IMG/VR virus record: IMGVR_UViG_3300048041_000047
Coordinates: 1 to 34,993 of that record
Length of the DNA stretch: 34,993 nt
DNA from: a virus
Direction: 5' to 3' (one strand)
Positions 23,803 to 30,296 of this stretch are shown here, piece after piece (positions within the stretch are counted from its first letter, which is position 1; each line of letters starts with the position of its first letter). Below the pieces are notes generated by a model that was given only the letters and a program-made list of their open reading frames with translations, did no database searches and was not told the origin of the DNA. A program made the translations under genes and the position numbers.

Positions 23803-23810
23803 GGTTAAAT

Positions 23811-24704
23811 TTAAATCTGCACCAGGATGCAAGACTGGTTATTGAGCCAGTTCGCCAGAGCAGTTTGCGCGTTGTAGCCCACGATCCGGCTATTGCCTTG
23901 ACCCAATTGCAGGATTTTGCAAGCCAGCGCGCCGGTGTTCTGGTTCAGGACAATCGTGCCCCCAATCGTGCCGATCTGGCCCGACGCCGTGCCCGGAATC
24001 TGAAACTGAAAATGCTCATTGTCCGTGAACTGGGTAACGGTCCAAGTGCCATTGATGAAGCCCGCGCCGCCGGTGCCGGTGTTGGTCACACCGCTGATGT
24101 TGATCGTGTCGCCGACCGCGCCGACGTTCGACGCCGCGCTACAGACAACCGTCATCGTGAACAGGCCGGTAGTGCTGGACCAGGAAGCTGTCAGGGACGA
24201 CACGGCAACCGTCGCAGTGGCCGAGTCATAGGCGACCAGGCGTTGTGCGTTGATGTCCCAGGTAACCTGCTGCGTGATCAACCCGGATGCCAGCGACGCA
24301 ACCAGCGACGGGTCTGCGGCAAGCGGGATACGAGCGAGCGAACCGAGCCGATAGAAGGGCACGGTCATGCCCGACGCCATTACCGGGACTTGATTTTCCG
24401 GGGAGTTGATACCGTTGTGCGCCTGGTTGAATACCGAGAAGCCGGTAATCGCCGAGGTAGACGCCGCGCGGGTGATCGCGGGGCCGTAATGCCCGTTGCT
24501 GGTGACCGCGCCCAACGATTCGCTGATCGCTACGCCGCCCCACATTGGCAGGGTTTCGGTAGCGGCCAAGTAGCCGCCGGCTAGTTGATATCGCACCGCC
24601 GGGTCATCGTGCGCGATGCCTTGCGTGAAGCCGTCCGACGAGACGCCGAAGAAGCCGGCCGCTACGGTCACGGCCATCGGATTAAAACCGAGGATTGTAC
24701 TCAT
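23811..24704 (-). CDS. Capsid cement/decoration-like protein with inserted FCCH-like domain
   Basis: The 297-residue protein has an N-terminus and middle (G-F-F-G-V-S-S-D-G-F, P-M-W-G-G-V-A-I-S-E-S) like structural cement proteins that lie upstream of capsid genes. Residues about 163-252 form an inserted beta domain with V-G-D-T-I-N-I-S-G-V, I-N-G-T-W-T-V-T and E-H-F-Q-F, matching the insert in J, sheath and adaptor. The remainder is Ala/Gly/Ser-rich beta sequence. The gene is preceded by a hairpin-SD element. It probably decorates the capsid, with the insert exposed; this is inference. Confidence 0.7.
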   Translation of the reverse strand: MSTILGFNPMAVTVAAGFFGVSSDGFTQGIAHDDPAVRYQLAGGYLAATETLPMWGGVAISESLGAVTSNGHYGPAITRAASTSAITGFSVFNQAHNGINSPENQVPVMASGMTVPFYRLGSLARIPLAADPSLVASLASGLITQQVTWDINAQRLVAYDSATATVAVSSLTASWSSTTGLFTMTVVCSAASNVGAVGDTINISGVTNTGTGGAGFINGTWTVTQFTDNEHFQFQIPGTASGQIGTIGGTIVLNQNTGALACKILQLGQGNSRIVGYNAQTALANWLNNQSCILVQI

Positions 24705-24712
24705 CTTGCTTT

Positions 24713-24734
24713 CTCCAGCGCCGTCACGGCGTTA
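24713..24734 (-). promoter_or_regulatory. Hairpin-SD leader element, copy 4
   Basis: Minus strand: TAA, then a one-base longer version with CGCCG-TGA-CGGCG (or CGCC with a five-base loop), CTGGAG, eight bases, ATG at 24704. The extra base keeps a stem. Confidence 0.75.
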
Positions 24735-24752
24735 AGTTAAATTCGTTACGGT

Positions 24753-26426
24753 TTAATGGCGGGTATCGCCCTTGTTAATCTGCGACACGAAGCGGCGCAC
24801 CGGCGGCTTGAACGCCGAGGTAAAGACGCTCACATCACCGATAAACTCGCTGATCTGGTGGCCGCCGGGGCTGGTACGGCGAATCTCGCGCAGTCCGCCG
24901 CCGGTGACGCTGGTCGGGCTACGCGCGGCGGTCGCGGCGTCAGCATACACTTGCCGTTCAACCACCTCCAGCGCAGCGTCAGTAATCGCTTCCAGCGGCA
25001 CGGCTTTCCAGGCGTCCGAGTATTCTTTGAACTTGCCGAGCAGACGACGACGGTACGCCGGGACGGACTCACCGATCACGGGGCCGGGGGCGCTGTCGCC
25101 GAACGCATGGGACACGGAGTCGGCGCGCATCTGGACTTCGGCGATCTTGGCGCGGTCAGCGTCCGAGAGGGTCATACTGGCGCGCAGGGAATCCACGTCG
25201 GCGCGCAATTTCTGGGCGTCCGCCTTGGCCTTTTCCAGCTCGTCGGCGTCGGCCTTTTCCTTGGCTTCCTTCTCCGCAGCTTCCGCGTCAGCTTTCGCCT
25301 TGTCCGCAGCGGTTTCCATCGCGGCGGCCGGCATCGCATCCATTTTGGCCTGCATATCGGCGATTTTCTTTTCCAGTTCGCTGCATTTTTCGGCGTCCGC
25401 CTTGGCTTTCGCTTCAAACTCGTCGGCTTTCGCCTTCATTTCTTCGGGTGTCATATCCACGGCTCCAAGGTTTTGATTGAGAACGCCGGCAGGCTCGCCG
25501 CCTTTATCCCATACGCCTAGCTCACACACTGCAAGGTGGTCCAGCAGGCTTGGCTTTCCTTCTATCAGAATCGCCGCGCCGTTGTCAAGTTCAATTGTAC
25601 TATTATCTTCGAGATTACGAAACACAACTGTAGGCGATGTGGACATTTTTTTTTCGCCCATGACCGCATTCGCGTGGTCATCATAAACTTTGGCGATGCC
25701 CCACACCTCGTCGTCCTTGATGTACGCAAGCATGATCGAACCGATAATACGGTCGGCGAACTCCTCGCTGTCGAGCGTGCGTTTCTCGGGATGCTCATAG
25801 ATAACGGACAGGCCGTTGCAGCGCGCAAGGAACTCGTCGTTCAGATAATTTTCGGGCGGCCGGTACACGAATTCATCGAGCGCCGAACGGTACGCGGTGC
25901 CCGTGCCGGTGATTCGCATCGCCCATAGCTGCATGTTGACCACGCTTTGGGGACTGTCCAGTTCGCCGGCCGCCATCAGCCGGGCGATTTCCAGCTCGTT
26001 AAGCTTGGCCGGATCGATCTGATCGAGCGCGCCCGATTGCAACGTCCAAAGCGTGTTGGGGTGCATCGGCTCGGGCAATTCCCCAAGCTTGGCCCATTTC
26101 GCCTCGGTATGCTCGTCGGATATCACCGGCTCGAAGGGCGGAACGTGGCGGGCGTATGTCGTAAAACTCACCTCGCCCGCGCTCGATGCGGCGATCTGGC
26201 GGATCGTGCCGAGGACGGCGAAACCGGTTTCCTCGAACGTTTCGCGGCGTGCTGCGGCTTCGGACAGCTCGGCGATGTGAACATGGCCGCCCGGGAAGCA
26301 CCAATGGCCGGGATAGTCGCCGCCGTCGCCACGCTTCAATAACAGGACGCGGCCGGCGGACATCAGCACGATACCGGCGCCGTTCGGGCTGTCTAGTTCG
26401 CTGTCGGCTTTGGTCGTGGTCGGCAT
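24753..26426 (-). CDS. Fused Nudix hydrolase, DUF2213-like prohead protease and scaffold
   Basis: Three parts follow each other in 557 residues. Residues about 14-130 are a Nudix hydrolase: G47-x5-E53-x7-R61-E-T-F-E65-E66-T-G-F is a complete Nudix box apart from Thr at one hydrophobic position. Residues about 165-325 resemble DUF2213 phage proteases, with Y-E-H212-P, M-S262-T-S-P-T-V and D-H297-L-A-V as candidate His-Ser-His residues. Residues about 325-435 are an Ala/Lys/Glu-rich coiled coil expected of a scaffold, then a helical tail. The protein would mature the capsid made by the genes just downstream. The substrate of the Nudix part is unknown. I used the ATG at 26426; a GTG at 26447 adds seven residues, and neither has a clear ribosome site. 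Confidence 0.82.
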   Translation of the reverse strand: MPTTTKADSELDSPNGAGIVLMSAGRVLLLKRGDGGDYPGHWCFPGGHVHIAELSEAAARRETFEETGFAVLGTIRQIAASSAGEVSFTTYARHVPPFEPVISDEHTEAKWAKLGELPEPMHPNTLWTLQSGALDQIDPAKLNELEIARLMAAGELDSPQSVVNMQLWAMRITGTGTAYRSALDEFVYRPPENYLNDEFLARCNGLSVIYEHPEKRTLDSEEFADRIIGSIMLAYIKDDEVWGIAKVYDDHANAVMGEKKMSTSPTVVFRNLEDNSTIELDNGAAILIEGKPSLLDHLAVCELGVWDKGGEPAGVLNQNLGAVDMTPEEMKAKADEFEAKAKADAEKCSELEKKIADMQAKMDAMPAAAMETAADKAKADAEAAEKEAKEKADADELEKAKADAQKLRADVDSLRASMTLSDADRAKIAEVQMRADSVSHAFGDSAPGPVIGESVPAYRRRLLGKFKEYSDAWKAVPLEAITDAALEVVERQVYADAATAARSPTSVTGGGLREIRRTSPGGHQISEFIGDVSVFTSAFKPPVRRFVSQINKGDTRH

Positions 26427-26457
26427 AGTGGCACGATAGTAACACACGGAAAAACGC

Positions 26458-26486
26458 TTGACAGGGTTGAATTATTCAACTAAAGT
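26458..26486 (+). promoter_or_regulatory. Sigma70-like promoter of the plus-strand island
   Basis: TTGACA (26458-26463), 17-base spacer, TAAAGT (26481-26486; four of six consensus bases). It points at the two-gene plus-strand island and lies about 70 bases before its first start codon. Confidence 0.75.
26466..26480. promoter_or_regulatory. Perfect 15-bp palindrome in promoter spacer, candidate operator
   Basis: GTTGAAT-T-ATTCAAC occupies the spacer between -35 and -10. A protein bound here would block RNA polymerase. It also lies just upstream of the leftward Nudix-protease gene, so it could control both directions. Confidence 0.7.
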
Positions 26487-26558
26487 ACCTCCATTGATCA
26501 ACGCAACGCGCTTAATCCTGCGCCGACCTCGACTAACTAAACTTCTAGGGGGAGTAGA

Positions 26559-26894
26559 ATGACCGCCTTCACCAATCCTGCCCTCGCCCGGCTGCAGCAA
26601 GCCGTCACGGCGCAGATTCTCGCAATGAAAGCCCGGCGCGAGCAAACCATGAACGTGCTGGAAATCGAAGAACTCGGGCATGAGATCGTAGCGCTGAAGG
26701 ACTTGCTACGGCGCGTTCGGTCGGAAATGGTAGCGGCGGTGACGCCTTCCGCCGCGCATTTCATCTGTCCAAATTGCCGCGCCGTCGAGCTTCGCAAGGC
26801 TCGTTGCGGGGTATGTGAGGGACGGGGGTTCGTCAGTACCGACTTTCCCGCTACGCCACGGGAAGCTTACGAAAATTGGAATATTCTGCCGTGA
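26559..26894 (+). CDS. Small zinc-ribbon protein (DnaJ-like Cys motif), moron-like
   Basis: The 111-residue protein has a helical N-terminal two thirds (residues 5-60, possible coiled coil). It ends in a zinc-binding motif C70-P-N-C73-x9-C83-G-V-C86-E-G-R-G-F, the CxxC...CxxCxGxG pattern of DnaJ-type zinc ribbons. A strong ribosome site (GGGGGAG, about 26548) precedes the ATG. The gene is transcribed against the flanking head genes from its own promoter. It may bind protein or nucleic acid; function is unknown. Confidence 0.75.
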   Translation: MTAFTNPALARLQQAVTAQILAMKARREQTMNVLEIEELGHEIVALKDLLRRVRSEMVAAVTPSAAHFICPNCRAVELRKARCGVCEGRGFVSTDFPATPREAYENWNILP

Positions 26895-27268
26895 AAAACT
26901 GTCCCCTCTGCCTGGAAGGCGCGTGCATGTGGCGCGTCGAACGCAACGGTGCGACGACTTGCGAACCGCCGGCGCGATTGCGCGCTCGCAAATCACTGAC
27001 GCCCCACGAAAACATGGAAAATCTTAAAGCGGCTTTAACTGCACTAAAGACGCACCACATGTGCGCGAGATTCATCGAAGAGCCCACGGCGTACATCGTC
27101 TATTACCCGCCCGGTATGTACCCGCATGGGTGCCGCGCAAGTTTCAATCGGTTTTCAGGACGCATCCACGCCGTGAACCGCATGCTGAGCGTGATGGACC
27201 GCCCCTGGAAAGAAAATGGCATTACGCCGCCTTCCGCTGCACCAGCGTCGCCCGACCCTTCGCCGTAA
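26891..27268 (+). CDS. Small Cys-motif protein, second gene of plus-strand island
   Basis: The GTG at 26891 overlaps the preceding TGA (GTGA) and gives a natural N-terminus MKNCPLCLEGACMW; a TTG at 26876 is a weaker alternative. The 125-residue protein starts with a C-x-x-C knuckle and further Cys (C4, C7, C12, C24). A region with A-Y-I-V-Y-Y-P-P-G-M-Y-P-H-G follows, and the tail is Pro-rich. Its last 47 bases overlap the end of the convergent gp7-like gene. Function is not recognised; coupling with the zinc-ribbon gene suggests a joint role. Confidence 0.65.
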   Translation: MKNCPLCLEGACMWRVERNGATTCEPPARLRARKSLTPHENMENLKAALTALKTHHMCARFIEEPTAYIVYYPPGMYPHGCRASFNRFSGRIHAVNRMLSVMDRPWKENGITPPSAAPASPDPSP

Positions 27269-28034
27269 GCATGTCGTCGGTCAAACCGCGCAGCGAGTAA
27301 ATGTAGCGGTAATTACACCGGCAAAATACTTCTTCGCCGGGCTGCGTGATCTCGTCCGTATAGCCGGCGGCGCCCGCCTTGCACAGCCCCTTCTCCTGCG
27401 CCCAGTTGCCACGAATTAGGTAGATGTGGCCGTCGCGCTCCTTGTGGTCAGGTCGGGCATCATAGCCGGGTTGCCGGTAATGACTGTGCCATTCCGCCGC
27501 AATCGCGCCGCCGTCCGTCGCCACAATGTCGTTAATCGTGGCTAGAAGCTTATGCCCTTGGTCGATCGATACGCGCCGCTCCTCATACGATAGGCTCTTC
27601 AGCGCCTTCTTGAGATCGTCCTTCACCTCCAGTGTGTCAACCACGTCGCTACCACCCGCCGGGATACTGGTCGCCCACCCGCTGAAGCGCTGCAGGGTCT
27701 TTGCCATCGCCTGTTCGCGGTTCAATTTGACCAATTGGACGCTCGCCATGATGCGCCGGTCCAGCTCATTGCGCAGGCGCGGCGCAATCCGGTCAAGGGT
27801 GAACCGCGACACACCGGGGTGCATCTTGAGAACGCCGCCGCGCTCGACGGCGCGCTTGAAGACGGTCGCCAGTGTGGTGGAGAGCATTTGTTGCAGCGTG
27901 CGTTCGGGGATGAAAAAAGACGCACGCGCGGCCGTATCGACGCGCTCGATCCAGCCGTCGATACGCGCTTGGCTGTCAAAGCCGTGCGCTTCGATGTCGG
28001 CTATTGCGGCTTGAATGACTTGGTAGAAGTTCAC
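27222..28034 (-). CDS. Head morphogenesis protein, gp7/Mu gpF-like
   Basis: The 270-residue protein has a helical N-terminus. Its C-terminal part is typical of SPP1 gp7/Mu gpF: E-W-H-S-H-Y-R (about 182-188), H-K-E-R-D-G-H-I-Y-L-I, and P-G-E-E-V-F-C-R-C-N-Y-R-Y, the conserved end of the fold. Such minor head proteins bind the portal and enter the procapsid. The start is a GTG (28034) because an in-frame stop lies 18 bases upstream. It follows the portal and nucleotidyltransferase-like genes. The 3' end overlaps the convergent island. Confidence 0.82.
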   Translation of the reverse strand: MNFYQVIQAAIADIEAHGFDSQARIDGWIERVDTAARASFFIPERTLQQMLSTTLATVFKRAVERGGVLKMHPGVSRFTLDRIAPRLRNELDRRIMASVQLVKLNREQAMAKTLQRFSGWATSIPAGGSDVVDTLEVKDDLKKALKSLSYEERRVSIDQGHKLLATINDIVATDGGAIAAEWHSHYRQPGYDARPDHKERDGHIYLIRGNWAQEKGLCKAGAAGYTDEITQPGEEVFCRCNYRYIYSLRGLTDDMLTAKGRATLVQRKAA

Positions 28035-28058
28035 GGTTTGTAGCGTGATTCATGTATA

Positions 28059-28388
28059 CTAGGCATCTTTGCTCCCCATCGGCATGACCGAAATATCAAT
28101 CCATCGCGGGTCCCCAAACGCGGGGGCATTCAGCGTCCAAGTTTTGCGCCCGTGCGGCTTTTCGGCAAACTCCGTCGCACATCCCTCGTGCTGGACCGGC
28201 CACCCGAGACGCTCAGACAAAAGCTTCACCAGTGGCCGCGCCTCTTTCGTAGCGGTCCCCGTCCACGGAATCAAAACGATATCCAGGTCGCGAGTGTACG
28301 AGCCATGCAACGTTGCCGCATATCCGTAAGACCAAGCCGTACAGCGAATGATCGAAAAAGCTCGCGCATAATCGGGGTCGAAGATCAT
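28059..28388 (-). CDS. Nucleotidyltransferase-like protein in the head operon
   Basis: The 109-residue protein shows the minimal nucleotidyltransferase pattern: H-G29-S30-Y-T-R-D34-L-D36-I-V-L-I-P-W, with a later strand ending in W-I-D98-I-S-V-M-P that supplies a third acidic residue. K-P-H-G-R-K-T-W (78-85) is also conserved in similar phage proteins that I know by pattern. No partner toxin or antitoxin gene is adjacent. The start overlaps the portal stop by four bases. Whether it is catalytic and what it modifies is unknown. Confidence 0.75.
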   Translation of the reverse strand: MIFDPDYARAFSIIRCTAWSYGYAATLHGSYTRDLDIVLIPWTGTATKEARPLVKLLSERLGWPVQHEGCATEFAEKPHGRKTWTLNAPAFGDPRWIDISVMPMGSKDA

Positions 28389-29800
28389 CTCGAACCCTTC
28401 TTTTCGGGGGGTTCGCCCCCTGCTTCCGGTTCCGGTGGCACATACGCTTCGAGCGCTTCCAGATCCAGCTCAAGCGGCGACGTGAAGAGAGACCGCAAGT
28501 CGTTAAAATTGTCCGCCGCCCAGCCTATCAGAATCGCCTTATTCTCCGGGTCCATCGACGGCATGAGCGCCGCGAGCAGTCCGGTGATCGAGTCCAGCTT
28601 GACCTTGTCCGATTTAGACTTCTCGCTCTCCGGCTCTTTTAGCGTGCTGGGCCACGTCGCCTTGAACGAATTGCGCCATGCCGTGAACGCCTCCTCATAC
28701 GACACATCGCCGTAAATGTCGGGGAATTGCGCTTGCATCGTGGCAAAAAATGCCGGCGACCAGGCCCGGTACATGACGATCGGCTCGAAAAACTCATAGA
28801 GGGGCCGTAGCCACATTCTAATCCGGTCAATGTACAGTGCTTCCTTCTTCGCGTCCTCCGACCCCTCGCCGAACCCTTCCGCCAGCGTCTCCTCGGTCAG
28901 CATGCGCGCCGGCATGTCGTCGGCCGCCGCGATGTTCTCCAGGATGTTCTTGCGTGGCGTGGTCAGCGCCATCTCGATATTTGTCATGTCCAGCGTCTCG
29001 ATTGACTCTTCGATGCTGATGGACAGTACATTATTCGTCTGCGCCTCCTGCAACAGCGCCCGTTTCAATCCGGCGGCTTTCTGCATCAAATTGTTGACGA
29101 TTGACCCGGCCGGCTTCATTTTCGCAACGATAACGCCCGCTTTCGTAACGACCATGTCATCCGTGATCATCGTGCGAATGAACGACTTGAGCGGGTAGAG
29201 CGCGCGTTGATAAACGCTTCGGCCAACGAAGCCGAAGCCCGACGAGGTATAGCTGAGGTAGATCGGCTTCTCGTTCATGACCGTGACCGAGCGGGAGCGA
29301 TGGTACGGCTTGCCGGCCACCGCGATGGCCGCGTGCTTTTGGAAGTCGGGAGAGTTCGGATCCTGGTTAAGAACCAGCGAACCCGACGTGTTCAACGGGT
29401 CCAGGTCATTGAAATAGATTTTCAGGCCCGGCAAGTCGGTCGGCTCAATCGGCTTGTTCGTGTCGACGCCGGGCGCACCGTAGACGCACGAGGCGATGCC
29501 GTAGACGCGCGCCAGCGTGCCGACGTTCATAATGTGGCCGTCCACGTCCAGCGCCTCCCATTCGGCGATAAACGCATCCCGCACCGCATCGCCCGGCGCC
29601 GCCGATACCGTGATCTCGCGCGAGTCGGACATGGCAATGCGCAAGGGCTTTTGCGCCATTTTCAGGCCGTAGGGGTGCCATTCGTAGATCGTCTTGCAAA
29701 GCTGATAGCTCGCCGGGTCGCCCGCCTGCAATCCCTCACACATGAGGAATTCTTGCAGCGGATTGCTCAGTACGGAGCCGTCGAAGGTCAGTGAGGCCAT
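28385..29800 (-). CDS. Portal protein (DUF1073-like)
   Basis: The 471-residue protein has the DUF1073 portal pattern, including N-V-G-T-L-A-R-V-Y-G-I-A-S-C-V-Y-G, then Y-F-N-D-L-D-P, and later G-R-S-V-Y-Q-R-A-L-Y-P-L-K-S-F. A C-terminal region holds A-D-D-M-P-A-R-M-L and I-R-M-W-L-R-P-L-Y-E-F. The last 25 residues are Glu/Pro-rich. It forms the dodecameric vertex through which TerL packages DNA. The start lies one base after the stop of the small secreted-peptide gene. Confidence 0.88.
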   Translation of the reverse strand: MASLTFDGSVLSNPLQEFLMCEGLQAGDPASYQLCKTIYEWHPYGLKMAQKPLRIAMSDSREITVSAAPGDAVRDAFIAEWEALDVDGHIMNVGTLARVYGIASCVYGAPGVDTNKPIEPTDLPGLKIYFNDLDPLNTSGSLVLNQDPNSPDFQKHAAIAVAGKPYHRSRSVTVMNEKPIYLSYTSSGFGFVGRSVYQRALYPLKSFIRTMITDDMVVTKAGVIVAKMKPAGSIVNNLMQKAAGLKRALLQEAQTNNVLSISIEESIETLDMTNIEMALTTPRKNILENIAAADDMPARMLTEETLAEGFGEGSEDAKKEALYIDRIRMWLRPLYEFFEPIVMYRAWSPAFFATMQAQFPDIYGDVSYEEAFTAWRNSFKATWPSTLKEPESEKSKSDKVKLDSITGLLAALMPSMDPENKAILIGWAADNFNDLRSLFTSPLELDLEALEAYVPPEPEAGGEPPEKKGSR

Positions 29801-29801
29801 G

Positions 29802-29915
29802 CTAGTACGTCACCGCCGCGATAAACGCCGTTGCGTACTGGACGCCGGGCGGCTGGTACTGCGCAAATGCGAACAACGGGAGGAGTGCGGCGAGCAATAG
29901 GAGACGCTTCAGCAT
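29802..29915 (-). CDS. 37-residue peptide with signal sequence
   Basis: The small frame begins MLKRLLLLAALLPLFAFA and reads on as QYQPPGVQYATAFIAAVTY. The first 18 residues are a textbook Sec signal peptide with A-F-A before a likely cleavage site, leaving a mature peptide of only 19 residues. GGGAG precedes the ATG by seven bases, and the gene is packed between two virion genes with one base on either side. That argues for a real gene. It might act in the periplasm or cell envelope, for example in superinfection exclusion; this is speculation. Confidence 0.65.
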   Translation of the reverse strand: MLKRLLLLAALLPLFAFAQYQPPGVQYATAFIAAVTY

Positions 29916-29916
29916 G

Positions 29917-30264
29917 CTAGGCTCCCGTCACTGCAAAAGTGGTGCCCGCCGCCGAGCCGATGCCGTAGAGCGCGTTCGCAATGCCGTATGGGTAGGTCAG
30001 CGCACCGCCCGCCGCGAGGGCAAAGTCCGTCGCCAGCGCCGGATTGTTGAACGAGATATAGAGCGTGTTACCGTTCGTGCTGGTGTTTTGCACCGTCATC
30101 GACGACCTGAACGTGGCCGCCGCTACGATGAGTGCGCTCGATGCGCCCACGGTGCCCGACTCGCTTATCCCGGTATGCCCGCTACCGACCGGCGCAGGCG
30201 CACTCCAAACCGGAATCGCCCCCGCCGCCTGATTCTGCGCATTCGGAAAATCGGAATTACTCAT
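29917..30264 (-). CDS. Small virion-like protein between TerL and portal
   Basis: The 115-residue product is Ala/Ser/Gly/Thr-rich with one Trp and no Cys. It starts MSNSDFPNAQNQAAGAIPVW and has beta-like alternating segments (ALIVAAATFRSSMTVQNTST, LYISFNNPALATDFALAAGG). It looks like a small decoration or connector protein. Its leader is a hairpin-SD element with compensatory stem changes. The signal-peptide gene follows immediately. Confidence 0.65.
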   Translation of the reverse strand: MSNSDFPNAQNQAAGAIPVWSAPAPVGSGHTGISESGTVGASSALIVAAATFRSSMTVQNTSTNGNTLYISFNNPALATDFALAAGGALTYPYGIANALYGIGSAAGTTFAVTGA

Positions 30265-30270
30265 AAAATG

Positions 30271-30291
30271 CTCCAGCGTCTCACGACGTTA
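30271..30291 (-). promoter_or_regulatory. Hairpin-SD leader element, copy 5 (covarying stem)
   Basis: Minus strand: TAA, CGTC-GTGA-GACG, CTGGAG, six bases, ATG at 30264. The third stem pair has changed from C-G to U-A on both sides, which keeps the stem and supports an RNA function. Confidence 0.8.
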
Positions 30292-30296
30292 AGAGG

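Noticed and set aside
23120-23803. 227-residue plus-strand frame
   Set aside because: It is antisense to the major capsid gene, has no ribosome site and its sequence resembles no protein; the minus frame is clearly a capsid protein.
24756-25520. 254-residue plus-strand frame
   Set aside because: It is antisense to the coiled-coil and protease region of the Nudix-protease gene and contains low-complexity Phe/Gly/Leu runs that mirror Lys/Ala/Glu codons.
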